A stretch of 61,429 nucleotides of DNA from Rhodopirellula sp. (GCA_024644085.1 JAHELS010000008.1:1-61429), one strand, 5' to 3'; counted from the stretch's first letter, positions 1 through 9,270 are shown. Program-made: numbers and translations. The notes: generated by a model not told the origin, from the sequence alone.

Positions 1-726
1 GGCTACGTGACCAGTGCGACAAAGTCGTGGGTAACGTCCGCAAACCATGCCCAGTCCTACGTATGCAGCGCGCAGAAGCCTGACGCGACATCGCCGCTCG
101 AGGCTACATTGTATCTTGCACAAACGGGCGCTGCTGAAATCGACGTTGTCGACCCGTTTGACGGACTTGGTTTGCGTGGCAATGATTCTTCGCCGGTCGA
201 GATCCGCAGCCTGGCGGTTGCCGAAGGTGATTTGTTGACACCGCAAGGCGAAGGAGCCACAGCAATGTTGCAGGTCACTTTGCCCTGGTTTTCGATTGGC
301 TCGGCCGCCATGGCAAATGGTTTATGCCTGGCGGCTATCCGTGCTACGCAAACGCACCTGGCGGCCGAGGGGTTTTCACACGATGGACGAAAGCTTCGCG
401 ATCTTCCGAACTTGCGCGCAAGATTGGCGGAGATGAATTGCCGAACGCAGCAAAGTCGGGCATTGCTGGGATTCGCGTCACGTGACATGCTGGACCCGAA
501 TGAACAGACACCTCTGTTCGTTCTGCAATCTCGGTTGGCAGCCCTGCAGACCGCCGTTGACGTGACGGACCTGGCGATGAAAACCTGCGGTGGAGCCGCA
601 TTTTCACGGCATCTCGGTATCGAACGCCTGTTCCGCGACGCTCGGGCCGGCTGGGTGATGGCTCCGACAGTTGACCATTTGCAGGACTTCGTCGGGCGAG
701 CGCTCACAGGCTTGCCGATGTTTTGA
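1..726 (+). CDS. acyl-CoA dehydrogenase, C-terminal part (5' truncated)
   Basis: The frame is open from the first base of the window, so this is the 3' end of a longer gene. Acyl-CoA dehydrogenases are FAD enzymes that introduce an alpha-beta double bond into acyl-CoA substrates. What is visible fits the middle beta-domain (KSWVTSANHAQSYV near the start) and the C-terminal four-helix domain, ending with the typical motif HLGIERLFRDARAG followed by MAPT. About 240 residues remain of a family that is normally 370-400 long. The putative PhnD-like gene follows on the same strand after about 100 bp. The exact acyl substrate cannot be told from this part. Confidence 0.85.
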   Translation, partial: GYVTSATKSWVTSANHAQSYVCSAQKPDATSPLEATLYLAQTGAAEIDVVDPFDGLGLRGNDSSPVEIRSLAVAEGDLLTPQGEGATAMLQVTLPWFSIGSAAMANGLCLAAIRATQTHLAAEGFSHDGRKLRDLPNLRARLAEMNCRTQQSRALLGFASRDMLDPNEQTPLFVLQSRLAALQTAVDVTDLAMKTCGGAAFSRHLGIERLFRDARAGWVMAPTVDHLQDFVGRALTGLPMF

Positions 727-825
727 CTTGCATGAAGAACAACCGGCCGTCGCGCCGCGGGCGGTCGGCTGCTCACTGGTGGAAAACTGAATGATCGCCG
801 AGGTAACTTTTGAAAGGCATCAAGC

Positions 826-1632
826 ATGAGCGATGACACCATCCTTCTCGGCGCTGTCGCCTACGACGCAAAAGTCGTAACCATCTGGGAAGGTATCCGT
901 GAGCACTTCAACGCCAGCGGCGCGCTGATGGATTTTGTGCTGTTCTCTGACTACGAGCGGCAGGTCGATTTTTTATTGAAAGGACATATCGACATCGCCT
1001 GGAACACTCCGCTTGCTCATGTTCGTGTTCAACAACGAACCGCGAACCGATCCATTGCACTCGGAATGCGGGACTCGGACCAGAACTTTCAATCGCGAAT
1101 CGTGGTACGGCGTGACTCCGGTATCAAGGAACTTTCGGATCTGGAAGGCAAGACACTTGCAGTTGGGAGCCAGGATTCGACGCAGGCCCGGATCTTGCCA
1201 CTTCATTTCTTGCGCTGCGAAGGGGTCGATCTGGCGAATGTCAACGTACGGAAGTTTGACACGGACGTGGGGAAACATGGCGATACCGGATCGAGTGAAC
1301 TGGACGTGCTCGCCGCAGTCGCCGATGGTCGGGCTGACGCCGGCGCGGTGGGCGACCTGGTCTGGGTCAATGAACGAGCGGCGGGTCGTGTTGATACGAA
1401 TCTGATTCATGCTCTGTGGACCACGCCGCCGTTCGACCACTGCATCTTCGATGCTTTGGAGAATCTCGATGCGGGAAAAATCGATCGATTCCAATCCGCA
1501 TTGTTCGGCATGAGGTGGGAGGTACCTGAACATCGGAGGCTTCTCGAAATGGAAGGCTTGAAGGTTTGGATGCCGCCGCGCGAATCGGGCTACGACAGCC
1601 TTCGGAAAGCGACCTCCAATCCCATCCCCTGA
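826..1632 (+). CDS. PhnD-like phosphate/phosphite/phosphonate-type binding protein, no signal peptide
   Basis: A 268-residue protein of the PhnD-like periplasmic-binding-protein family. Visible hallmarks are GAVAYDAKVVTIWEG near the N-terminus, the DIAWNTPLAHV segment, the ELSDLEGKTLAVGSQDSTQ hinge region and a DAGAVGDLVW stretch near residue 180. Members usually deliver an oxyanion or organic ligand to an ABC importer. Here the protein starts directly with MSDDTILLG, with no signal peptide or lipobox, and no permease or ATPase gene is nearby, so it probably acts in the cytoplasm as a ligand sensor or enzyme-like protein. The upstream same-strand neighbour is an acyl-CoA dehydrogenase. Fold assignment is good; the ligand is unknown. 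Confidence 0.8.
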   Translation: MSDDTILLGAVAYDAKVVTIWEGIREHFNASGALMDFVLFSDYERQVDFLLKGHIDIAWNTPLAHVRVQQRTANRSIALGMRDSDQNFQSRIVVRRDSGIKELSDLEGKTLAVGSQDSTQARILPLHFLRCEGVDLANVNVRKFDTDVGKHGDTGSSELDVLAAVADGRADAGAVGDLVWVNERAAGRVDTNLIHALWTTPPFDHCIFDALENLDAGKIDRFQSALFGMRWEVPEHRRLLEMEGLKVWMPPRESGYDSLRKATSNPIP

Positions 1633-1652
1633 CATCTTTGTGCAGAGGGATT

Positions 1653-1919
1653 TCAGGCAGACGGGTGACGTTCGATGCGATGTCGTCGCTGGCTGATCGC
1701 GATGATTGCGACGGCCCCAAGCAATGATCCAATCCAACCGGCTCCCGCGAATAGAGATCCACCAGCCAGAAGATATCCGACGAATCCTCCCAGCAGCGAT
1801 CCGCCGATGCCGAGCAACATGGTCTTGAAAGTTCCCATCGATTGTCGGCCGGGGTAGATTAGCCGAGCGATAGCGCCAACGATCAAGCCGAAGAGCATCC
1901 ATCCAATGACCCAAAACAT
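1653..1919 (-). CDS. GlsB/YeaQ/YmgE family small membrane protein
   Basis: An 88-residue protein with three hydrophobic glycine-rich segments (about residues 3-20, 33-53 and 57-75). It has the family pattern GLIVGAIARLIYPG followed by the G-rich KTMLLGIGGSLLGGFVGYLLAG. Such transglycosylase-associated-type proteins sit in the cytoplasmic membrane and are often stress-induced; their biochemical role is not established. The gene lies convergent to the PhnD-like gene, with 20 bp between the stops. The start is supported by a GGAG-like box (CGGAGAACG) just upstream of the ATG. Confidence 0.9.
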   Translation of the reverse strand: MFWVIGWMLFGLIVGAIARLIYPGRQSMGTFKTMLLGIGGSLLGGFVGYLLAGGSLFAGAGWIGSLLGAVAIIAISQRRHRIERHPSA

Positions 1920-2214
1920 TTTCGTTCTCCGAGACGTCGATTTTACCTGTGGTTGTTGTTACCCCGAGATGTGAATGCAAACGCTGTTCCATGACTGAAA
2001 AAGCCTTTTTGAGTGACGAATCAGTCGCGCGGGTGGCGGCGCATCAGCCATCCCGGAAGTTTTCCGGCCAACCTCGTTTGCTCGCCGGGACGCGACTTTC
2101 AATGATGGGACGGTTGGTACGTGAAATGCTCGCAGGGACCGGCACCTAAGCCTCATTAACTTCAAGTCACTCGCTGCGACCGCGCGGATCTGGCCACCCT
2201 TCCCGGACCGAGTC

Positions 2215-3303
2215 ATGGACTATGTTCTTCTCCTCACGTATCTGTTCATTGCGATCGGATTCTCGTTCCTCTGTTCGATTGCCGAGGCGGTCCTCCTCTC
2301 GATCACTCCGAGCTATCTTGCTGAGCGTCGAAAAGACCCGACGAAATCTGCAAAGCGGATCATCGCACTCAAAGAGAACATCGACCGACCACTCGCGGCG
2401 ATCCTCAGTCTGAACACAATCGCCCACACGGTTGGTGCCGCCGGCGTCGGAGCCCAGGCGGCTCACATGTACGGCGACCGATACGTCGGAGTGATCAGTG
2501 CGATCTTGACTCTCCTAATTTTGGTATTGAGCGAGATCATTCCGAAGACAATCGGTGCGCTGCACTGGCGGCGTCTTGCTGGCGTCGTGTCAATCTTCGT
2601 TCGCTGGTTGATCGTCGTGATGTATCCGCTCGTATGGCTGTCGGAACTCTTGACGAAATGGCTGGCCGGGGACAGTAAGCAGAAGTTGGTGACGCGCGCG
2701 GAGATCGCGGCGGTTGCCGAACTCGGCACCAACGAGGGCCTGTTGAAAAAGAACGAATCGCGAATCATGCGCAATCTACTCAAGCTGGAATCAATCACGG
2801 TGGAAGACGTGATGACACCTGCGTCAGTCGTCATCTCGTTGGAACAAACCCAGCGATTGTCACAAATTGCAGAGAAGATCTCCTCGCTTCCGGTTTCCCG
2901 GATACCGATCTATCACGAGCGTCGCGACGCTGTAACCGGTTTTGTGCTCCGCAGCGAATTGCTGACAGCCATCGCGGGGGGTGATCTCGACAGGTCGCTG
3001 AAGGATTTTTCGCGACAGATCCTGACCCTGCACGAAGATGACAGCATCACAAGTGCTTTCGACGCCTTGCTTGATACTCGCGCTCATATCGCGATCGTCG
3101 CGGATAGCTTCGGCGGTGTCGAAGGGATCATCACGTTGGAAGACATCCTGGAGACCTTGTTAGGTCTGGAAATCGTTGACGAGCACGACCAAACAGTCGA
3201 CATGCGAAAACTGGCACGCCAGAAATGGCATAAGCGAATGGAGAATCAGGGGATACGGAGCCATGACTCAACCGAAGAGCCGTTGCCCACGGCCGTCGAC
3301 TAA
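2215..3303 (+). CDS. CNNM-domain/CBS-pair membrane protein (HlyC/CorC-like)
   Basis: A 362-residue inner-membrane protein. The N-terminal CNNM (DUF21) domain has four hydrophobic segments (about residues 4-26, 58-78, 88-108 and 122-145), with the conserved small-residue helix SIAEAVLLSITPSYL and SEIIPKTIG. A CBS pair follows at roughly residues 195-325 (VEDVMTPASVV to GIITLEDILETLLG). Relatives are implicated in magnesium or cobalt efflux and in membrane homeostasis. The C-terminal transporter-associated CorC_HlyC domain seen in many homologues is missing; the protein ends about 40 residues after the CBS pair. It appears to be a single-gene unit. Confidence 0.9.
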   Translation: MDYVLLLTYLFIAIGFSFLCSIAEAVLLSITPSYLAERRKDPTKSAKRIIALKENIDRPLAAILSLNTIAHTVGAAGVGAQAAHMYGDRYVGVISAILTLLILVLSEIIPKTIGALHWRRLAGVVSIFVRWLIVVMYPLVWLSELLTKWLAGDSKQKLVTRAEIAAVAELGTNEGLLKKNESRIMRNLLKLESITVEDVMTPASVVISLEQTQRLSQIAEKISSLPVSRIPIYHERRDAVTGFVLRSELLTAIAGGDLDRSLKDFSRQILTLHEDDSITSAFDALLDTRAHIAIVADSFGGVEGIITLEDILETLLGLEIVDEHDQTVDMRKLARQKWHKRMENQGIRSHDSTEEPLPTAVD

Positions 3304-3355
3304 CCACAGAGCCGCAATCTCCTGATTCATTCTGACCGAGCCAAGATTATTTCGA

Positions 3356-3700
3356 TTAGCTTTCCATCGTGATCTCTTCTACGTTTCCGTCTTCGTCGAA
3401 GCTGACGCTAATCACGTAGTTGGTCACATCACCAGGAAGCGAAAAATCGAAGTTGTCGATCCCGTCTTCATCTTCTTCATCTTCTTCATCTTCGCCCCAA
3501 TGCGATTGGAGAATAAGAATATCGAGCACTTGATTGGGTTCCGGTCGGGCGGTACCGCAGTGCTTCAGCCAAAAATCGTCCGCGAGTTCTTCAAGGTGAT
3601 GAGTGACGAATAAGGTGACACCATGTTCGTGTTCAGTTGTACCGAACGCCTGTTTGATGGCGTCCAGGGCGACCTTTCGCCGACGTGCGATTTCATCCAT
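3356..3700 (-). CDS. small acidic hypothetical protein
   Basis: A 114-residue soluble protein that I do not assign to a family. The N-terminal half (MDEIARRRKVALDAIKQAF) is helical and basic; the middle has VTLFVTHHLEELADDFW; the C-terminal half looks like a small beta-domain (VTNYVISVSFDEDGNVEEITMES) resembling modules found in immunity-type or DUF2004-like proteins. Residues near 71-80 form an acidic run (EDEEDEEDED) encoded by a 9-bp repeat. An AGGA box 7 bp before the ATG supports the start. The coding evidence is good (strong start, intact frame); the function is unknown. Confidence 0.6.
   Translation of the reverse strand: MDEIARRRKVALDAIKQAFGTTEHEHGVTLFVTHHLEELADDFWLKHCGTARPEPNQVLDILILQSHWGEDEEDEEDEDGIDNFDFSLPGDVTNYVISVSFDEDGNVEEITMES
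3463..3495. repeat. short coding microsatellite (9-bp unit, TTCATCTTC type)
   Basis: On the + strand the unit TTCATCTTC recurs about three times without interruption. On the coding (minus) strand this makes a Glu/Asp-rich run in the small acidic protein. Because the unit is a multiple of three, gain or loss of a unit would keep the reading frame. Confidence 0.7.
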
Positions 3701-3839
3701 GTCGATTCCTCTTTTTTGGCGGAGTCAGATCGGCCGCTGCAAACGAGGCAGGCCGTGATGCACGAATTCCTCAATGTAACCGGGGAATCCCGTCAAGGGA
3801 CGGACGAACGAGATCCGAAAGAGTCGATTTCCCTGTCGC

Positions 3840-4133
3840 TCGTTCACAGCACCACGATGGTGTGACGGGAGGCATGGTGGTGTGGTTCGCAATAATCCGG
3901 TTTCGCGGAGTACACTTGAGCGCCAAGTTAGAAAACACCTAGGGCGCACACGTCAGGGGGAGATTCGACATGTGCAGATCAAGCGGGCGCGAGAGCTTCT
4001 CGCCACAACCGACCTGTCGGCCGAAAAGATCGCGGGACTCTGCGGGTTTGAACATCCAGAGTACCTTCACGTTGTATTCAAGCGGGTCACAGGAATGACC
4101 CCCGGTGAATTCCGGCGAAAGGCAAAACCATGA
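3840..4133 (+). pseudogene. remnant of an AraC-family (XylR-type) regulator
   Basis: The stretch encodes a near-complete C-terminal AraC helix-turn-helix domain: VSRSTLERQVRKHLGRT, then IKRARELLATTDLSAEKIAGLCGFEHPEYLHVVFKRVTG and TPGEFRR, as in XylR-like regulators of planctomycetes. The rest of the protein (a LacI/PBP-like sensor of about 270 residues) is absent. Upstream, homology breaks across frames: CDGRHGGVVRNNPVSRS reads in the HTH frame, HDGVTGGMVV in the +1 frame, and an in-frame TAA lies at 3777. A GTG at 3882 could still give an 83-residue HTH-only protein. It sits directly before the sulfatase/glycosidase cluster, where such regulators commonly act. Confidence 0.7.
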
Positions 4134-4238
4134 CCAACCGGGAACCGTTGACTTTTCCCGCCTTGCCCTCGCTCAGCCGACACCCTCAGGGCAACCCTGC
4201 GGTCGCGATTAACGAGAATCATTGGCGGCCGGCAATGC

Positions 4239-5360
4239 ATGGCCTGTCGTCACCAACAATACCTTCGAGCAAAGGCCGGACCGTTGAAATCACTGCGTAT
4301 TGCCGCACTACTGTTGGCATCCATCACGAACCAGGGTTTTGCCGAAACGATTCATTTGACGCCGGATCGTGATTGGTTCTCCGTCTTATCAGGGGACAAA
4401 TTGAGACCGGGTGATGAAGTTGTTTTGTCTCCGGGCACTTACAGCGACCGTCGAAGGCTCGTATTAAGTCACCGAGGTACCGCAGAAAACCCGATCGTCA
4501 TTCGCGGTCAAACAGGGTCGCGCGATAGCGTCCCTGGACGACCCTCAACATCGATCTTCCATCGTCCCGATGCAAATCAAAATTCGATCCAGTTGGAGGG
4601 TTGCCAGCATCTCGTACTGAGCGACCTGGAAATCACCGGCGGCGCGGCCGGTGTTCGAATGGGTGGCCGAGACGAGTGGCCGGCCAAGTTCATTACCCTT
4701 GAAAACCTTCATATCCATCACGTCGGCGGGGTCGCAGTGACAGCCAACTATCCCGACCACGTCTACGAGTCGCTGACATTGCGCGGCAACCATATTCATC
4801 ACACCAGTGGTCATGGCGAAGGTTTCTACCTGGGCAGCAACAACCGCTCCGACGGCAGCACCAGTGGGTACGTGTTCAATTCAATCATCGAGAACAATTA
4901 CATCCATCATTTGAATGGAGACGACGTCTCGCAGGGCGATGGCATCGAATTGAAAGACGGCAGTTACGGAAACATCGTCCGCGACAATGTGATTCACGAC
5001 ACGCGCTACCCCGCCATCCTCGTTTACGGTACGGATGGTCGTGAACCCAACGTGATTGAGCGAAATGTCATTTGGAATACCGGTGACCACGGCATCCAGG
5101 CGGCATCCGAGGCAATCATCCGGCACAACGTGATCCGCGAAACGAAGGGGGCGGGCATTTATTTCAGGGATCACCAAAGCGCTCGAGTCGGCAACCTGGT
5201 CGTGGTTCGCAATACGATCCTGTCGGCAACATCCATTCGGATCGCGGCAACGGAACCGTTTTCTGGCCCAATCGAAATTGCGGAGAATGTAGTCGGCGGC
5301 GAACTGCGCGTCCCCGATGCCGATCGAATTAAATCGTTGAACGTATTGATGGCTGATTAG
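4239..5360 (+). CDS. secreted right-handed parallel beta-helix protein (polysaccharide lyase-like)
   Basis: About 373 residues (or 358 if translation starts at the TTG at 4284, which follows an AAAGG-like box). The segment KSLRIAALLLASITNQGFA looks like a signal peptide. The mature part opens with the classic beta-helix entry LRPGDEVVLSPGTYSDRR and PIVIRGQTG, then shows short strand repeats (LVLSDLEITGG, ITLENLHIHHVGG, LTLRGNHIHHTSG, IENNYIHHLNGD, VRDNVIHDTRYPA, IERNVIWNTGDHG, IRHNVIRETKGAG). This fold occurs in pectate, alginate and chondroitin lyases and in polysaccharide-binding proteins. It precedes the sulfatases on the same strand, suggesting action on the same polysaccharide. I see no motif that fixes a lyase family. 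Confidence 0.8.
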   Translation: MACRHQQYLRAKAGPLKSLRIAALLLASITNQGFAETIHLTPDRDWFSVLSGDKLRPGDEVVLSPGTYSDRRRLVLSHRGTAENPIVIRGQTGSRDSVPGRPSTSIFHRPDANQNSIQLEGCQHLVLSDLEITGGAAGVRMGGRDEWPAKFITLENLHIHHVGGVAVTANYPDHVYESLTLRGNHIHHTSGHGEGFYLGSNNRSDGSTSGYVFNSIIENNYIHHLNGDDVSQGDGIELKDGSYGNIVRDNVIHDTRYPAILVYGTDGREPNVIERNVIWNTGDHGIQAASEAIIRHNVIRETKGAGIYFRDHQSARVGNLVVVRNTILSATSIRIAATEPFSGPIEIAENVVGGELRVPDADRIKSLNVLMAD

Positions 5361-5593
5361 ATCAGGCGCGGCTGGCCCGGGAAGACGTCTGAGCACGATC
5401 CGTTACTGTGGGAATCGTGCAGAAAACGGGCGAGAATGCGACAATCTCGATAATGTTGGATTCAACGCCGCGTCGAGCAATTGCGGTCCGTTCTGCGACG
5501 CAGCCGTGTTGGGACGAGAGACGAGGGTAAAGGTTACAATGCTGGCCTCTTTTTACTTTTTGTGAGTGGCCCGTCGAACCCGCAGGACACAAC

Positions 5594-7162
5594 ATGTTGA
5601 TGCGAATCACATTTGCAATTGTTGCCCTTGCATTCACCGCCGCTTCGCAGGCGGCAGATCGCCCCAACATCGTCGTCATCATGGTCGATGACATGGGATT
5701 TTCGGACATCGGATGTTATGGCGGAGAAATCCCAACACCGCACCTGGATGCGTTGGCTGCTGGCGGCGTGAAGTTTTCTCAGTTCTACAACACGGGGCGG
5801 TGCTGCCCGACACGGGCTTCCCTGTTAACAGGACTCTACTCGCACCAAGCCGGGATCGGATGGATGACCACCGATCAAGGTCTGCCCGGTTATGCGGGCC
5901 AGCTCAACAATCGGTGTGTCACCATTGCGGAAGTGCTCGGTCGAGCTGGCTACTTCACAGCCATGACCGGAAAGTGGCACGTCGGTTTCGCTCATGGCGT
6001 TACTCCGTGGGGACGCGGTTTTCATCGCAGCTTGAATCTACCGGCTGGCGGTTTGCATTTCTCGAACCAAACCGGCCCCAAAGGCGGCACGCAAATGTTT
6101 CTCAACGGCGAGGAGGTTTCGCGAGACGATCCGCAATTCGATCCGCCGTGGTACGGCAGCGACCTTTGGACAGTCCAGGGCATCAAGTTCATGGACGAAG
6201 CGATCGGCGAAAAGAAACCGTTTCTTTTGTATCTCGCCCACGTCGCCCCACACTTTCCCTGCATGGCTCCGGAAGAAACGATTGCCAAATATCGTGGCAA
6301 GTACATGAAGGGGTGGGACGTTCTTCGAGAAGAACGTTACGCACGTCAGATCGAATCAGGTCTGATCGACAGCAATTGGCAGCTCGAGCCACGGCCAGCC
6401 ACAATCCCCGCTTGGGATTCACTCTCGCCCCAAGAGCAGCGTCGGTACGACGACATGATGGCGATCTACGCAGCAATGATCGAGGAGGTCGACAAGAACG
6501 TTGGCAAACTCGTGGACGCGTTGAAAGATCGCGGTCAACTCGACAATACACTGATCCTGTTTCTCTCGGACAACGGAGGAAACGCAGAGGCGGGCGTGTC
6601 TGGGAAGTACGACGGCGCTAACCCCGGTGACCCACATTCAAACGTGTTCATCGGGAAATGTTGGGCACACTTGAACAACACGCCGTTTCGCAAATACAAG
6701 CACTACAACCACGAAGGCGGAATCGCGACGCCGCTGATCGCGCATTGGCCGGCTGCTGTGAAGCCACGCAGCGGCACCGAGGGCTGGATTACGACGCCAA
6801 CCCACCTGATCGACATCATGGCAACCTGCCTCGATCTCGGCGATGCGGATTACCCCGCCGAGTTCAATGGCAATGCGATCAAGCCCACGCAGGGGCAAAG
6901 CCTGATTCCGTTGCTGACCGACGAAGGATCCTTTGCCGAACGTCCGCTGTTCTGGGAACACGAGGGAAATGCAGCCATTCGCGTAGCGAACCGCAAACTG
7001 GTTCGACTCGGCATGAAAGGAAAGTGGGAACTGTATGACTTGCGCGATGACCGCACCGAACAGAATGATTTGGCCGCGGAAAACAGCGAAGAAGTCAAAA
7101 TGCTAAGTCGCCAGTGGCGTCAGTGGGCCAGAACATCCAGTGTGCTGCCCAAGCCGAAGTGA
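5594..7162 (+). CDS. sulfatase (formylglycine type), secreted
   Basis: A 522-residue sulfatase that hydrolyses sulfate esters, here probably on a polysaccharide. The signal peptide is MLMRITFAIVALAFTAASQA. The metal-site motif VVIMVDDMGFSDIGCYGGE follows. The C-X-P-X-R motif is CCPTR with Cys70 as the residue to be oxidised to formylglycine, followed by AS-LLTG. MTGKWHVG and a second metal motif, FLSDNGGNAE, are also present. It ends only 5 bp before the next sulfatase gene, so the two are very likely co-transcribed. No sulfatase-maturing enzyme is encoded in this window, so maturation must rely on a gene elsewhere. Confidence 0.95.
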   Translation: MLMRITFAIVALAFTAASQAADRPNIVVIMVDDMGFSDIGCYGGEIPTPHLDALAAGGVKFSQFYNTGRCCPTRASLLTGLYSHQAGIGWMTTDQGLPGYAGQLNNRCVTIAEVLGRAGYFTAMTGKWHVGFAHGVTPWGRGFHRSLNLPAGGLHFSNQTGPKGGTQMFLNGEEVSRDDPQFDPPWYGSDLWTVQGIKFMDEAIGEKKPFLLYLAHVAPHFPCMAPEETIAKYRGKYMKGWDVLREERYARQIESGLIDSNWQLEPRPATIPAWDSLSPQEQRRYDDMMAIYAAMIEEVDKNVGKLVDALKDRGQLDNTLILFLSDNGGNAEAGVSGKYDGANPGDPHSNVFIGKCWAHLNNTPFRKYKHYNHEGGIATPLIAHWPAAVKPRSGTEGWITTPTHLIDIMATCLDLGDADYPAEFNGNAIKPTQGQSLIPLLTDEGSFAERPLFWEHEGNAAIRVANRKLVRLGMKGKWELYDLRDDRTEQNDLAAENSEEVKMLSRQWRQWARTSSVLPKPK

Positions 7163-7167
7163 ACATC

Positions 7168-9270
7168 ATGCTATATGCCACGCGATTTCTACTCGGTGCG
7201 GTTCTTCTCGGCGTGTCCGTCTCGTCGGACGTGATGTCTCAGGAACAACCGAATATCATTGTCATCCTGGCGGATGATCTCGGTTATTCGGATCTCGGTT
7301 GTTACGGCGGCGAGATCGACACGCCGAACATCGACGCGCTGGCTGAGAATGGTGTGAAGCTCACCCAGGTCTATAACTCGGCGCGGTGTTGCCCGAGCCG
7401 TGCGTCGCTGATGACCGGGTTGTATCCGTCGCAAGCCGGCATCGGTGACTTTACTACGAACAAACCAAATCCGACGCGCGGGCCCGGTTATCTCGGCCGC
7501 TTAAACGAGTCGTGTGCCACGATCGCGGAAGTACTCAAAGCAGCCGGATACGGATGCTATTACGTAGGAAAATGGCACATGCATCCGGAAACTGGGCCGA
7601 TCAAACGCGGCTTCGACGAGTTTTACGGCTACACGCGCGATCATTCTCACGACCAATACGATGCCGATTACTACATTCGGCTTCCTCAAGGACGCGCTAA
7701 AGAACTTGATCCGCCGGCCGAGGAATATTACGCGACCGACGTCTTCAACGACTACGCAATCGAATTCATTCAACAGGGACAGAAAGCTGAGAACCCCTGG
7801 TTTCTGTTCCTGGGCCATTCATCGCCGCACTTCCCGATTCAGGCTCCGCCCGAGCGAGCCGACAAATACGGTGCGACCTACATGCGTGGCTGGGACGTGC
7901 TCCGCGAAGAACGATACCAGCGTATGCAGGAAATTGGACTGATCGACGGCAAGCATTGGAAAATGCCGCCTCGTGAAATCGTGCCTGTGGATCGCGATGA
8001 CATTGCCAACGGCTTTTCCGGTGAGCAGAACCCCGCCTGGGATTCACTCGATGAAGCGCGACAACGCGACTTGGCTCGGCGGATGGCGGTGTTCGCGGCA
8101 ATGGTCGAGGCGGTCGACCATGGAGTCGGGCAAATTGTTGACCACCTCAAGGATACGGGCGACTTTGAAAACACTCTGATCCTGTTCCTCAGCGACAATG
8201 GAGCCTGCTATGAATGGGGACCGTTTGGGTTCGACGGCACCTCAAGGCGCGGTGAGACGATATTGCGAACGGGTGATGACGCACGAAACATCGGCGGTCG
8301 CGGCACGCACCAGTCCTACGGAAGCGCATGGGCGAATCTGGGGAATACTCCGTTTCGTCTGTACAAGCACTTCACGCATGAAGGCGGCATCAGCACCCCT
8401 TTCATCGCACATTGGCCCCAGGGAATTGGCAAGCGGGAGGGATGGGCTCGAGATCCGGCGCACATGATGGATGTGTTGCCGACATTGATCGAAGTCGCCG
8501 GCGCGACGTACCCGCAAAGTCGGAATCGAACCAGCGTGACACCACTTGAGGGCGTCAGCCTGATGCCGCTGCTCCGAGGTAAAAAGCTCGCTCCACGAAC
8601 GATTGGCTTCGATCATCAAGCAGCCCACGCGATCCGACAAGGTGATTGGAAAGCTGTCTTCGCGAAACGCATGCCGCACGACTTGAAATGGGAGTTATAC
8701 AATCTCGCCGAAGACCGCTGTGAGTTGAATGATTTGGCAGACAAGCATCCAGAGCGGGTCAAGCAGATGACCGCCGACTGGCAGCAGTGGGCGCGGCATG
8801 TCGGCGTCACCTGGGAATCGTGGACGGGGTCAGACGCAAGCGAGGGTTCGGACGCCCCGCTCGTCGCCAATCGAACACTGAAACTGCATGTGGAAGTCCA
8901 AGCGGACAAGCCCAGCGGCGTCGTGATAGCCCATGGCGGCAACCAGCACGGATACGCATTACATTTTATAGACGGTCGACCGGCCTTTGACGTGCGCGTG
9001 GCCGGCGTTGCCATTCGGATTGCCAGCGACAAGCAGGTGAGTGGCAAGATTACGCTCGATGCGACGCTTTCGCGCACCGCGATCACGCTCTCGGTCAATG
9101 GAGGACCGAGGTTGTCTCAAAAATCCCCAGGCCTGATTCCTGTCGAGCCTGTCGACGGGCTAAGCGTCGGGCTTGACGATCGCACTGCGGCCGGAAACTA
9201 CACAGCGCCGAATCGTTTCAACGGCAGGGTGCTGGTTCACGAAGTCAAAGCTGTCGCTGTGTCGAATTGA
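7168..9270 (+). CDS. sulfatase (formylglycine type) with C-terminal extension, secreted
   Basis: A 700-residue sulfatase, chosen from the ATG at 7168 because a signal peptide (MLYATRFLLGAVLLGVSVSS) starts there and the previous stop is 5 bp upstream. The core shows VILADDLGYSDLGCYGGE, CCPSR with the predicted formylglycine at Cys74, GKWHMHPETGPIKRGFDEFYGY, and FLSDNGACYEWG. This matches typical family S1 arylsulfatases. After the usual end of the domain (about residue 560) come roughly 140 further residues with beta-strand character (TLKLHVEVQADKPSGVVIAHGG, GYALHFIDGRPAF), resembling a small sandwich or binding module often attached to planctomycete sulfatases. It is in one operon with the preceding sulfatase. 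Confidence 0.95.
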   Translation: MLYATRFLLGAVLLGVSVSSDVMSQEQPNIIVILADDLGYSDLGCYGGEIDTPNIDALAENGVKLTQVYNSARCCPSRASLMTGLYPSQAGIGDFTTNKPNPTRGPGYLGRLNESCATIAEVLKAAGYGCYYVGKWHMHPETGPIKRGFDEFYGYTRDHSHDQYDADYYIRLPQGRAKELDPPAEEYYATDVFNDYAIEFIQQGQKAENPWFLFLGHSSPHFPIQAPPERADKYGATYMRGWDVLREERYQRMQEIGLIDGKHWKMPPREIVPVDRDDIANGFSGEQNPAWDSLDEARQRDLARRMAVFAAMVEAVDHGVGQIVDHLKDTGDFENTLILFLSDNGACYEWGPFGFDGTSRRGETILRTGDDARNIGGRGTHQSYGSAWANLGNTPFRLYKHFTHEGGISTPFIAHWPQGIGKREGWARDPAHMMDVLPTLIEVAGATYPQSRNRTSVTPLEGVSLMPLLRGKKLAPRTIGFDHQAAHAIRQGDWKAVFAKRMPHDLKWELYNLAEDRCELNDLADKHPERVKQMTADWQQWARHVGVTWESWTGSDASEGSDAPLVANRTLKLHVEVQADKPSGVVIAHGGNQHGYALHFIDGRPAFDVRVAGVAIRIASDKQVSGKITLDATLSRTAITLSVNGGPRLSQKSPGLIPVEPVDGLSVGLDDRTAAGNYTAPNRFNGRVLVHEVKAVAVSN

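Noticed and set aside
57..842. 261-codon open frame on the minus strand
   Set aside because: It runs opposite to the acyl-CoA dehydrogenase gene, is Arg/Ser/Pro-rich and has no family signature; it is a GC-driven shadow.
973..1992. 339-codon minus-strand frame opposite the PhnD-like gene
   Set aside because: It overlaps two genes with clear family motifs and shows a composition typical of antisense frames.
3460..3500. Possible CRISPR-like or regulatory repeat
   Set aside because: The repeat is a 9-bp coding microsatellite with no spacers.
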